Assembly (NCBI GenBank): GCA_030589835.1
Contig: JAUUZS010000180.1
Span: forward strand, 1-7,931
From: Cyclobacteriaceae bacterium
GTDB taxonomy: Bacteria > Bacteroidota > Bacteroidia > Cytophagales > Cyclobacteriaceae
Reading direction: 5' to 3'
Length of the DNA stretch: 7,931 nucleotides
This document shows positions 1-6,828 of this stretch, piece after piece; the stretch's first letter is position 1, and each line of letters opens with the position of its first letter. Under the pieces are notes generated by a model that did not search any database, was not told the DNA's origin, and saw nothing but the letters and a program-made list of their open reading frames with translations. The position numbers and the translations under genes were made by a program.

Positions 1-136
1 AAATTACTGGAATGCCCAGGAGATTGAAATGACTGACCTTAAGAAAAATCATAAAACAAAAATGATAATGTCGGATGTTGAATACGATACAGGTATCTCA
101 GACGATGATTTTACAGTAAGAAAGTTAAAACAGTAA
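1..136 (+). CDS. LolA-like outer membrane lipoprotein-sorting protein, C-terminal end only
   Basis: Only the last 44 codons are present, read from base 2 to the TAA at 134-136; the start lies outside the window. The visible residues run from NYWNAQEIEMTDLKKNHKT to the final SDDDFTVRKLKQ. A tryptophan followed by a Met-rich strand, a Lys/His/Lys-Thr turn, and a closing 'D-D-x-F-T-x-R-x-L' is how I recognise the C-terminus of the LolA-like 'outer membrane lipoprotein-sorting protein' family (the PF17131 type). These are periplasmic half-barrel lipid or lipoprotein carriers. In many bacteria they are encoded next to MMPL/RND transporters and DUF1302-type outer-membrane proteins. The latter type is found here at 2326-3708, which supports the call. 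The next gene starts one base after this stop, so both are almost certainly on one transcript. The identification rests on a short tail, so another periplasmic beta-protein is possible. Confidence 0.6.
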   Translation, partial: NYWNAQEIEMTDLKKNHKTKMIMSDVEYDTGISDDDFTVRKLKQ

Positions 137-137
137 A

Positions 138-1010
138 GTGAAACAAAAGGTAGCATTGGTATTAGGTAGTGGTGGTGCCCGGGGAACAGCACACATTGGA
201 GTAATTCGTGAACTTATTGATCAGGGATATGAAATAAGTTCTATTTCCGGTACTTCAATGGGTGCTCTGGTTGGTGGAGTATATGCTGCTGGAAAATTGG
301 ATGAATATGAATCATGGTTATGTTCACTTAGTAAAATGGATATGTTCAATCTGGTCGATTTTACATTGAATACGAATGGAATTATAAAAGCGGATAAAGT
401 ATTAAAAGAGATGCAAAAATTTATCCCTGACCGTAAAATTGAAGAGTTGCCTATTAAATATGCAGCCGTAGCCACAGACCTAAAAAAAAAGAAAGAAGTT
501 GTGATAACTGAAGGGAGTTTATTTGAGGCAATCCGTGCTTCAATATCTATTCCTATGGTCATAACTCCTCTGCTAAAAAACGAAACGCTCTTTGTTGATG
601 GTGGGGTACTTAACCCTATACCTGTCAACAGGGTATTTCGTCATGAAAATGACATGCTAATTGCTGTGAATGTAAATGCCCATATTCCGTATCAAAAACC
701 AAAATCCGACAAACAGGATTGGGGGTATTTCGAAAAATATACCAATGGAAAACTAAGGGGGTTTCAAGTGAAATTATCTGAGCTTTTTCCGGCAAATAAA
801 AAGGAGAGCCTGGGGTATTTCAATCTTATCAATGAAACGACAAGTTTAATGCTATCTCATATTTCTGATTTAACACTCCAGATGAATCCACCCGATTTAC
901 TTATTGAGATTTCAAGGGATTCGTGCGGTACGTTTGATTTTTATAAAGCTTCAGAACTTATAGAGTTGGGTAAAGAAATCACAAAGGAAAATTTGGAAAG
1001 ATATAAGTAA
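138..1010 (+). CDS. Patatin-like phospholipase / lipid acyl hydrolase
   Basis: This 290-residue protein has all catalytic elements of a bacterial patatin. The glycine-rich oxyanion loop GSGGARG is at residues 10-16, the nucleophile elbow GTSMG at 38-42 (Ser40), and the DGG motif at 154-156, whose Asp154 completes the Ser-Asp dyad. The stretch ASISIPMVITP just before it is also typical. Family members hydrolyse acyl esters of membrane lipids. No signal peptide or membrane segment is seen, so it probably acts on the cytoplasmic side of the inner membrane. The length fits the compact RssA/YchK-like patatins. The start is GTG at 138, one base after the upstream stop. No good Shine-Dalgarno sequence is visible, and translation may be coupled to the preceding gene. 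A run of nine A at 482-490 lies inside the gene without breaking the frame. The next gene begins six bases after the stop. The family is firm; the substrate is unknown. Confidence 0.93.
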   Translation: MKQKVALVLGSGGARGTAHIGVIRELIDQGYEISSISGTSMGALVGGVYAAGKLDEYESWLCSLSKMDMFNLVDFTLNTNGIIKADKVLKEMQKFIPDRKIEELPIKYAAVATDLKKKKEVVITEGSLFEAIRASISIPMVITPLLKNETLFVDGGVLNPIPVNRVFRHENDMLIAVNVNAHIPYQKPKSDKQDWGYFEKYTNGKLRGFQVKLSELFPANKKESLGYFNLINETTSLMLSHISDLTLQMNPPDLLIEISRDSCGTFDFYKASELIELGKEITKENLERYK

Positions 1011-1016
1011 ATAAAT

Positions 1017-1706
1017 ATGAACATAGTATCAGCAATAATTTGCGCTTTTAACGAAGAAAAAACCATAAAGGATGTTGTCCTGGCTGTCTCTGAATCAGTA
1101 ATTGTTGGTGAGATAATCGTAGTAAATGATGGCTCTACGGACAATACAGAGGACATAATTGAAGGGTTGAAAAGAGATGTTGGAATTACAACTATTCATC
1201 TTAAAAAGAATAAAGGAAAGGGGTTTGCTATGGCTGTAGGAGTTGAAAATGCAACAAATGAGGTCGTTGTATTTATTGATGCCGATTTATCCAACCTCCA
1301 AAAAGAACATTTTGCTCAATTAGTTTCACCTGTATTAAATAAAGAAGCAGATATGGTTCTTGGGCAGGCAACCGAAACGCTGATAAATTACAGCGTTAAT
1401 CCTTTCAAATCATTTACAGGTCAACGGGCACTATTGAAAAAAGATGTTTTACCACTTGTCGATAAAATGAAAAGTTCAAGATTCGGAGTTGAAACACTTA
1501 TAAATCTTTACTATCAATCGAAGGGCCGAAAGATCAAATATGTTATGCTAAAAGAATTAAGGCATCCTACAAAATTTAATAAAACAAGCTCAACAAATGC
1601 CGTTAAAGAATTTGTAAGCGAGGGACAAGAAATAGCCTTTACAGCTATAAAAAATTATGACTTAATTATTGAAAGTGTAAAGCAATTACTATCAAAAAAA
1701 ATATGA
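1017..1706 (+). CDS. Family 2 glycosyltransferase (GT-A fold), soluble
   Basis: The 229-residue protein opens with the GT2 nucleotide-sugar fold: ICAFNEEKTI (residues 8-17), then VVNDGSTDNT (35-44). The metal-binding DXD is DAD at 88-90 (VVFIDADLSN). Further on, TGQRALLKKDV (134-144) and SRFGVETLIN (154-163) are acceptor-side motifs. Glu159 is a candidate catalytic base, by analogy with polyprenyl-phosphate mannosyl/glucosyltransferases and glucosyl-3-phosphoglycerate synthase-like enzymes. It has no transmembrane segment, unlike the larger polyprenol-phosphate transferases, so it should be cytosolic or only peripherally attached. It starts six bases after the patatin stop, and its TGA overlaps the ATG of the next gene (ATGA at 1703-1706), a sign of coupled translation. 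One counted line (1441-1500) has 19 G+C in 60. Given the lipid-handling neighbours I infer a lipid or polyprenol acceptor; donor and acceptor cannot be read from the sequence. Confidence 0.9.
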   Translation: MNIVSAIICAFNEEKTIKDVVLAVSESVIVGEIIVVNDGSTDNTEDIIEGLKRDVGITTIHLKKNKGKGFAMAVGVENATNEVVVFIDADLSNLQKEHFAQLVSPVLNKEADMVLGQATETLINYSVNPFKSFTGQRALLKKDVLPLVDKMKSSRFGVETLINLYYQSKGRKIKYVMLKELRHPTKFNKTSSTNAVKEFVSEGQEIAFTAIKNYDLIIESVKQLLSKKI

Positions 1707-2323
1707 TTATAAAGTATCTAAATATAATAAGTCTGCTAGTTATTTATTTGTCCGATATGGATATTGTAACAGCGCAAAATTATGAGTGGATTCAAAAAAA
1801 AAATAAAAATGGAATTGCAATTCATACCAGAGAAGATGAAGAAAGTGGAAATATGGCGTTTAAAGCTACCGCAATATTAGAAACAAGAGTTGACACCCTC
1901 TTAAGCGTATTTGACAATGTTGAAGGGTATTCAAATTGGATGGCTGATACAAAAGTTTCAAAAACACTAAAAAGGATTAGTGATACTGAAAGCTATATTT
2001 ATTTGGAAGCCAAAGTTCCCTGGCCATTAGAAAATAGGGATATGCCGTTATATCAAAAAGTATTAAAAATAAATGATGGAATCAAAATATCTCTGATTGG
2101 AAAGCCCGATTATATCCCTCAAAAAAAAGGAATAACACGTATTGAGAAAGCCATTGGATCTTGGGAATTCATCCCTTTACCAAATAATAAAGTTAAAGTA
2201 ACCTACATTTTTTTGGCCGACCCAGGGCTTAATATCCCTAATTGGATAATCAACATGTTTATAGTTGATGGTCCATATAAGACTATACTTAATTTAGAAG
2301 AAATTGTTAAAATTAATTTATAA
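1703..2323 (+). CDS. Exported START-domain (SRPBCC fold) lipid-binding protein
   Basis: This 206-residue protein begins with a signal peptide (hydrophobic LNIISLLVIYL, likely cleavage between Ala24 and Gln25 in VTAQN), so it should be periplasmic. The mature part matches bacterial START-like proteins: a Tyr-x-x-Trp near the N-terminus, the segment DNVEGYSNWMADT, then VPWPLENRDM, and a C-terminal DPGLNIPNWIINMFIVDGPY that parallels the 'DPGGxIPxWLxN' signature before the last helix. START domains bind one lipid, such as a sterol or phospholipid, in a hydrophobic cavity. A periplasmic one suggests lipid shuttling between membranes. It overlaps the glycosyltransferase gene by four bases, and the barrel gene starts two bases after its stop. 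Ten A in a row at 1794-1803 (codons 31-34) lie just after the signal peptide and could be slippage-prone. Sampled lines are AT-rich (19-23 G+C per 60 bases). The ligand is unknown. Confidence 0.85.
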   Translation: MIIKYLNIISLLVIYLSDMDIVTAQNYEWIQKKNKNGIAIHTREDEESGNMAFKATAILETRVDTLLSVFDNVEGYSNWMADTKVSKTLKRISDTESYIYLEAKVPWPLENRDMPLYQKVLKINDGIKISLIGKPDYIPQKKGITRIEKAIGSWEFIPLPNNKVKVTYIFLADPGLNIPNWIINMFIVDGPYKTILNLEEIVKINL

Positions 2324-2325
2324 AT

Positions 2326-3708
2326 ATGAAACATATAAAGATATTCTTTGCAGTAATAATTTTGCTGTTTATCAATATGAATAAAATAAACGCACAAGAT
2401 GATGGAGATAAATTAAAAATATCGGGAGAGTTACTAACTGATCAACGGTTTTTGCTTGAATCACCAAACGATTGGGCGTGGAATGAAAACAGGTTAACAC
2501 TAAAGCTTGGAAAAAAGATGACAGATAATTCTAAGTTTTACAGTGAAGTTTGGTTGCGAAATATTGGTTTACCTCAAGTGAGATCATCCGCAGATCTTTA
2601 TAACAAAGGAATCATTGATCCCTACAATCTTGAAATCAGGGAAGCGTATGTTCAGTTATATGGTTTCTTGTCTCCAAAATTAGATTTAAAAATAGGTCGT
2701 CAGCGAATCACCTGGGGAACAGCAGATAAATTAAATCCAACGGATAACCTGAATCCGTATGATTTGGAGGATGTGTTGGATTTTGGCCGCCACCGTGGTT
2801 CTGATGCAATAAGTTTTGACTATTATTTTAATTCCGAGTTTTCGTTGCAAGGCGCATATATTCCGTTTTTTCAGCCAGCAAATATGCCGGTTGGCATTTT
2901 CGCTGATGCTTTAACTCCATCCATGGATATGCCTCCAGGAATGACATTAGTTGACTTCACAGACGAAATAGAATTACCAAGATACAATCTGGCAGAAAGT
3001 TCTGTTGCGGGATTAAAATTCAAAGGTTTTGCCGCCGGGTTTGATTTCTCGCTAAGCTATGTTTGGGGGAGAGATGGACTGCCTGTATCAATCTACAATA
3101 CCTTTATGCCTGTTGATACTACAGGAGGAATAAGCATAAACTCTCAATTGTCATACTACAGAAATCATATTTTTGGTGCTGATTTGGCAGGAAATATTAT
3201 GGGTGTAGGTGTTTGGGCAGAGGCAGCAGCTTTCCTTCCGGACAATGATATTGTTATGACCAATGATTTTTCAGCATTTTATCCAGAATCCCCGGTTCCT
3301 GTTACCCAGGATTCAGTTGTCTTAAAAAATGAGGTTTATACAAAATTTGTTTTAGGCGCAGATTATAATTTTGCCAATGGCACTTACTTAAATGTGCAAT
3401 ATTTGCATGGATTTGTAAATGAGCGGGGAAGGGATGCGCTGAACGACTATTTCTTTGTCAGATTGGAAAAGAAATTTTTTGAAGATCAATTAAAAATTGC
3501 TCCTTTAAGTGGTGGGTTTATTGTTTCCGACTGGAATGATGTCAGTAATAATTACACATTTATTTATGTGCCCGAAATTTCATATATGGCTACAGATAAT
3601 GCTGAAATAACAATATCAGCAGCTCTTTTTGATGGAAAAGGAGATAATGTTTTTGCAAATTTCACCGACTACAACATGATGATGTTTAAGTTTAAATATA
3701 GTTTTTAG
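2326..3708 (+). CDS. Outer-membrane beta-barrel protein, DUF1302-like
   Basis: This 460-residue protein has a clear signal peptide (IKIFFAVIILLFI; cleavage probably Ala23/Gln24 in INAQDD). It continues as alternating polar and aromatic strands and ends in Phe (FKFKYSF), the usual C-terminus of an outer-membrane barrel. The segment GRQRITWGTADKLNPTDNL (residues 124-142), followed by NPYDLEDV, is the most telling one. A 'G-R-Q-x-x-x-W-G' strand followed by an Asn-Pro-rich turn is characteristic of DUF1302-type proteins, which sit next to LolA-like proteins and RND exporters in many genomes. Length is a little below the larger DUF1302 members. It is the last gene of the operon, two bases after the START gene. 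No convincing terminator follows. It could be the outer-membrane exit or docking site for the lipid handled by the upstream genes. The barrel assignment is strong, the family name moderate, the function inferred. Confidence 0.8.
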   Translation: MKHIKIFFAVIILLFINMNKINAQDDGDKLKISGELLTDQRFLLESPNDWAWNENRLTLKLGKKMTDNSKFYSEVWLRNIGLPQVRSSADLYNKGIIDPYNLEIREAYVQLYGFLSPKLDLKIGRQRITWGTADKLNPTDNLNPYDLEDVLDFGRHRGSDAISFDYYFNSEFSLQGAYIPFFQPANMPVGIFADALTPSMDMPPGMTLVDFTDEIELPRYNLAESSVAGLKFKGFAAGFDFSLSYVWGRDGLPVSIYNTFMPVDTTGGISINSQLSYYRNHIFGADLAGNIMGVGVWAEAAAFLPDNDIVMTNDFSAFYPESPVPVTQDSVVLKNEVYTKFVLGADYNFANGTYLNVQYLHGFVNERGRDALNDYFFVRLEKKFFEDQLKIAPLSGGFIVSDWNDVSNNYTFIYVPEISYMATDNAEITISAALFDGKGDNVFANFTDYNMMMFKFKYSF

Positions 3709-4086
3709 AAATAGCCAACAAATTTTGTGAGCACTTAAAAAAACTATCACACGAACTGAAACTTGGCAAGAAGATTCTAAAGTTAACCTTTTCACCAAAT
3801 AGGTTTAGTACCGTTGTAAATAAATCTAGAAACATTTGAGGGTTGTCTAAAATCTTAACGGTTTGAAAAGATTATATTTGGATATAACTAAACTGATGAT
3901 GGCTGGTGGATGAACCCTCATATACGATAATGTTTATTGTGCATTACCGAAGCTGTAATAAATTCAGGATTTGGAGCATTTCAAACCTATCGTAATTTGT
4001 TACTGAGGAGCTTCGCAATAGGCAATATTTTCATATATTCACGCTGATATTATTCTATTTTTAAAACTAATGTAAAACCTCATAAT
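3709..4086. other. Non-coding gap of 378 bases with several inverted repeats
   Basis: No open reading frame with protein-like composition was found on either strand; all frames are broken by many stops. The gap must carry the end of the lipid operon transcript and the leader of the transporter gene. Three perfect complementary pairs are visible: TGAGGGTT at 3837-3844 with AACCCTCA at 3913-3920, GGTTTGAAA at 3860-3868 with TTTCAAACC at 3979-3987, and CGAAGCT at 3948-3954 with AGCTTCG at 4009-4015. The last two cross each other and could not all form as simple nested hairpins. TATATTTG at 3873-3880 fits the TAnnTTTG form of the Bacteroidota -7 promoter box. I found no TTTG at the expected distance upstream, so it is only a weak candidate. 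No hairpin plus T-run terminator is apparent after 3708. Confidence 0.6.
3936..4026. repeat. Imperfect inverted repeat, possibly a decayed palindromic (REP/MITE-like) element
   Basis: The left arm ATTGTGCATTACCGAAGCT (3936-3954) reads, when reverse-complemented, as AGCTTCGGTAATGCACAAT. The right arm AGCTTCGCAATAGGCAAT (4009-4026) shares AGCTTCG, AAT and CAAT with it, giving 14 matches over 18-19 bases with one gap. About 54 bases lie between the arms. The block GAGGAGCTTCGCAAT within the right side resembles the wording of short palindromic repeats scattered through Bacteroidota genomes, but this is from memory and unverified. No target-site duplication was seen. It could equally be chance complementarity in AT-rich DNA. 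Confidence 0.3.
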
Positions 4087-6312
4087 TTGTCCAGACTAGT
4101 TGATCAAAAAAAAGGATTTGGAACCATTCCGGTATTTTTAACTGCTATTTCTACCATTCTCGGAGCAGTGATGTTCCTGCGTTTTGGTTATGCTGTGGGC
4201 AGTGTAAGCCTTTATGGTACCTTGCTCATCATCATTATTGGACATCTGGTGACCGTGCCCACGGCTCTTGCTATTGCTGAAATTGCAACCAATCAAAAGG
4301 TAGAAGGAGGGGGCGAATATTATATCATTTCACGATCCTTTGGGATAAATATTGGCGCTGCTATTGGTACAGCATTATATTTTTCCAGGGCGATTAGTGT
4401 AGCATTCTATATCATAGCTTTCGCAGAGGCATTCGACCCTGTATTTGATTGGTTAAATAATCAGTTTGATTGGAGTATTGCTGACAAGAGAATTGTCAGT
4501 ATTCCTGCTCTTTTGCTTTTGATATTATTGATGCTAAAAAAAGGAGCAGGAATGGGGATGAAAGCCCTATACGTGGTGGTGGTTATACTATTTACTTCCC
4601 TACTCTTCTTTTTTATGGGGGACACTGGATATGCGGTGGAGAATTCATATAAATACCTGAGCAGAACAATAGATAATCCGGATAACTTCTTTTATGTATT
4701 TGCGATTATTTTTCCCGCTTTTACCGGTATGGCGGCAGGAGTGGGCTTGTCAGGAGATTTGAAAAACCCAAAAAAATCGATTCCTATTGGCACGGTTACA
4801 GCAACAATTGTCGGAATGGTAGTATATGTGTTTATAGCGTTCAAGCTGGCACTTTCCGCCTCATCTGAGGAGCTTGTCAATGACCAATTGATCATGAGCA
4901 AAATTGCTTACTGGGGGCCTATAATTCCCATTGGATTAGCCGCCGCAACCATTTCATCAGCATTAGGATCGATTATGGTGGCGCCGAGAATCTTGCAAGC
5001 ATTAGCACAAGATGGTGTTTTCCAGATAAAGCAAGTCAATTCGTTTTTAGGAAAGGAACGATCTAGGGATCGGGAGCCCTATAATTCTACTGTAGTCACC
5101 AGTGTGATCGCCTTGTTTTTTGTGATTATTGGAGACGTGAATTTTGTTGCGGTGATCATATCCATGTTTTTTATGGTCACGTATGGCTCCATTTGCATGA
5201 TTTCTTTTTTGCATCATTTTGCCGGTGACCCCAGCTACCGTCCGGCATTTAAGTCGAAAGGTTTTATTTCTCTGATTGGCGCAATTGCCTGCCTGTATTT
5301 GATGCTGAAAATGAATTTGACCTATGCATTATTATCCCTGGCGATGATGACCTTGTTTTATTTAATCATTTCATCATCAAACAAAAGCAATAAAGGCCTG
5401 GCCAAAATTTTTCAGGGAGTGATCTTTCAATTGAGCAGGAAACTCCAGATTTTTCTTCAAAATACGGAGAAAGAAAAAGTAGATGATTGGCGTCCGTCAG
5501 TGATTTGCATTTCAGAAACATTCTTTAACAGGCCTTCAGCATTTAATATGTTGCGATGGATAAGTCATAAATATGGCTTTGGAACCTACTTGCATTATGT
5601 AAATGGTTATTTGTCAAAAGATTCTATTGAATCTTCCAAAAAGGAATATGAACAAATACTGAATTTGAGTAGCTCTACTAAGAGTAATGTGTTCATTGAC
5701 ACCATGATATCACCATCTTACACAAGCGCTATTGCCCAAGCGATGCAGATGCCAAGTATTTCCGGTAAGGAATTCAATATGATCTTGTTTGAGTATCCGA
5801 AAGGTGAAGATAAAGTACCAACCCGTGTCACTGAGAATTTTTCTTTGGTAAAAGCTGCAAATTTTGATGTGGGGATTTTGCTGACCTCTGAACGTGATTT
5901 TGGTTTCCGGAAGCGCATTGACATCTGGATCACAAAAAGTGATTATGAAAACAGCAACCTGATGATTCTGATGGCATATATCATTATGGGACATCCCGAA
6001 TGGCGCGGAGCTAGTATAAATATATTTGCTATTTTTCCCGAAAATGACGTTGAAAAAGAGCGAGAAAATTTGATAGAATTGGCACGTCAGGGGCGCTTGC
6101 CGATTTCTGCAAAAAATATTGAAGTGATCGAGAAGAAAGAAGAATCCAGCAATCGGGATATTATTAATTCAAAATCAAGATATGCCGATCTTACCATTAT
6201 TGGTTATAGATCTGAAGCGATCAAGCAATTGGAAGGGGAGATCTTTGCAGGGTACAATGAGATAGGGAACACCCTTTTCTTAAATGCATCAAAAAGCAAG
6301 TTTATTGTGTGA
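4087..6312 (+). CDS. Cation-chloride cotransporter-like permease (SLC12 type, APC superfamily)
   Basis: This 741-residue membrane protein combines an APC-fold transport domain (about residues 10-430, roughly twelve hydrophobic segments) with a soluble C-terminal domain (about 455-741), the architecture of animal NKCC/KCC proteins. Matching segments are ILGAVMFLRFGYAVG (24-38, first helix with the unwound Gly region), EGGGEYYIISRSFG (73-86), FPAFTGMAAGVGLSGDLKNP (209-228) and SALGSIMVAPRILQALAQDG (291-310). In the tail, DDWRPSVICIS (466-476) parallels the conserved 'WRPQ' start of the SLC12 C-terminal domain, and YADLTIIGYRS near the end parallels its 'ADLVFLG' strand. It probably moves chloride with K+ or Na+, though an amino-acid substrate cannot be excluded. 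The start is TTG at 4087. The frame is open from 4048 but has no ATG or GTG before it, and the first in-frame ATG (codon 29) falls inside helix 1. It stands alone after a 378-base gap and faces the convergent Spy-like gene. Confidence 0.88.
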   Translation: MSRLVDQKKGFGTIPVFLTAISTILGAVMFLRFGYAVGSVSLYGTLLIIIIGHLVTVPTALAIAEIATNQKVEGGGEYYIISRSFGINIGAAIGTALYFSRAISVAFYIIAFAEAFDPVFDWLNNQFDWSIADKRIVSIPALLLLILLMLKKGAGMGMKALYVVVVILFTSLLFFFMGDTGYAVENSYKYLSRTIDNPDNFFYVFAIIFPAFTGMAAGVGLSGDLKNPKKSIPIGTVTATIVGMVVYVFIAFKLALSASSEELVNDQLIMSKIAYWGPIIPIGLAAATISSALGSIMVAPRILQALAQDGVFQIKQVNSFLGKERSRDREPYNSTVVTSVIALFFVIIGDVNFVAVIISMFFMVTYGSICMISFLHHFAGDPSYRPAFKSKGFISLIGAIACLYLMLKMNLTYALLSLAMMTLFYLIISSSNKSNKGLAKIFQGVIFQLSRKLQIFLQNTEKEKVDDWRPSVICISETFFNRPSAFNMLRWISHKYGFGTYLHYVNGYLSKDSIESSKKEYEQILNLSSSTKSNVFIDTMISPSYTSAIAQAMQMPSISGKEFNMILFEYPKGEDKVPTRVTENFSLVKAANFDVGILLTSERDFGFRKRIDIWITKSDYENSNLMILMAYIIMGHPEWRGASINIFAIFPENDVEKERENLIELARQGRLPISAKNIEVIEKKEESSNRDIINSKSRYADLTIIGYRSEAIKQLEGEIFAGYNEIGNTLFLNASKSKFIV

Positions 6313-6331
6313 TGATGAGCGGATAAAAATA

Positions 6332-6405
6332 AGATTGATAAAAAGGTTGAAGGGATTGAGCCTAATAACCTATTTATCAACCTTCCTTCAATCTCTCATC
6401 AATCT
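6332..6405. terminator. Long imperfect inverted repeat between convergent genes, probable bidirectional terminator
   Basis: AGATTGAT (6332-6339) pairs perfectly with ATCAATCT (6398-6405). Inside it, the left segment TTGAAGG (6347-6353) can pair with CCTTCAA (6385-6391), and AAGGTTGA (6343-6350) can alternatively pair with TCAACCTT (6377-6384). The whole forms a stem of about 25 bases with mismatches and G-U pairs. It lies 19 bases after the transporter stop and ends just before the stop of the convergent minus-strand gene, the usual place for a shared terminator. It is not followed by a strong T-run in either direction, so termination efficiency is uncertain. Confidence 0.6.
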
Positions 6406-6406
6406 A

Positions 6407-6817
6407 TTAAATACCTCTTCTGCCTCTGCGCTGGCCATTTTCCCTTGCTTCTTTTCTCCATGCTTCCCATTTGGTCCACTGTTCCGCACTAAGTATTTTT
6501 TTTAACTCCGCATCTTTTTCTTTCAATAAATCCATCATTGCACTTCTCATAGATTCGCGGTTGCCATTGGCGCCATCCCTTTCAGCCATTGTTTTTTCTG
6601 CATATTTAAGGTTGAGCGCTTCTACTTTTGGCAATTGTTTGTCTGTCAATTCCAGGGTTTCTTTCATTTGGTTTGTTTGTCTGCTTGCCATTTCTTGAGG
6701 ATCCATATTACCTCTTCCCTGGCCACCCCGGCTGCCCTGGCCTTGTTGGGCAAAAAGTTCAGGTATGAACAATAAAATAACAATTATTGAAGCGAAAGGA
6801 ACAAATATTTTTTTCAT
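6407..6817 (-). CDS. Periplasmic LTXXQ (Spy/CpxP-like) protein
   Basis: This 136-residue protein has a signal peptide (FVPFASIIVILLFIPELFA, likely cleavage Ala23/Gln24). The mature chain starts with a Gln/Gly/Arg-rich stretch (24-36, QQGQGSRGGQGRG). A long helical region follows: LTDKQLPKVEALNLKY (57-72), then MDLLKEKDAELKKILSAEQWTKWEAW (95-120), ending in the basic GQRRGRRGI. The paired LTDKQ and LSAEQ motifs and the all-helical charge pattern are those of the Spy/CpxP/LTXXQ group. Its members act as periplasmic chaperones or as sensors of envelope stress. It is shorter than E. coli Spy and carries Gly/Arg-rich ends that Spy lacks, a frequent feature of Bacteroidota versions as far as I recall. 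ATG at 6817 begins 11 bases after the stop of the small upstream frame. It converges with the transporter gene and is divergent from the histidine kinase at 7306. A chaperone role is inferred from the family only. Confidence 0.85.
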   Translation of the reverse strand: MKKIFVPFASIIVILLFIPELFAQQGQGSRGGQGRGNMDPQEMASRQTNQMKETLELTDKQLPKVEALNLKYAEKTMAERDGANGNRESMRSAMMDLLKEKDAELKKILSAEQWTKWEAWRKEARENGQRRGRRGI

Positions 6818-6828
6818 ATCGATATATG

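Noticed and set aside
221..628. Open frame of 135 codons on the minus strand inside the patatin gene
   Set aside because: It lies antisense to a gene with all catalytic motifs, and its translation has no recognisable domain.
3616..3798. Minus-strand frame of 60 codons overlapping the end of the barrel gene
   Set aside because: Half of it is antisense to conserved barrel strands, and the rest shows no coding character or neighbour support.
3873..3880. TATATTTG as a Bacteroidota -7 promoter box for the transporter gene
   Set aside because: No TTTG element lies at the usual distance of about 19 bases upstream, and it is about 200 bases from the start codon; kept only as a weak note.
3709..4086. 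Possible degraded transposase or other pseudogene in the gap
   Set aside because: I read the plus strand and part of the minus strand; every frame is stop-rich and no fragment resembles a known protein.
5710..5994. Two overlapping minus-strand frames within the C-terminal domain of the transporter
   Set aside because: Both are antisense to well-conserved SLC12-like sequence and have no recognisable features.
6284..6698. Two plus-strand frames opposite the Spy-like gene
   Set aside because: The minus strand has a signal peptide and LTXXQ motifs; the plus-strand translations are Ser/Phe/Leu-rich mirror products of it.
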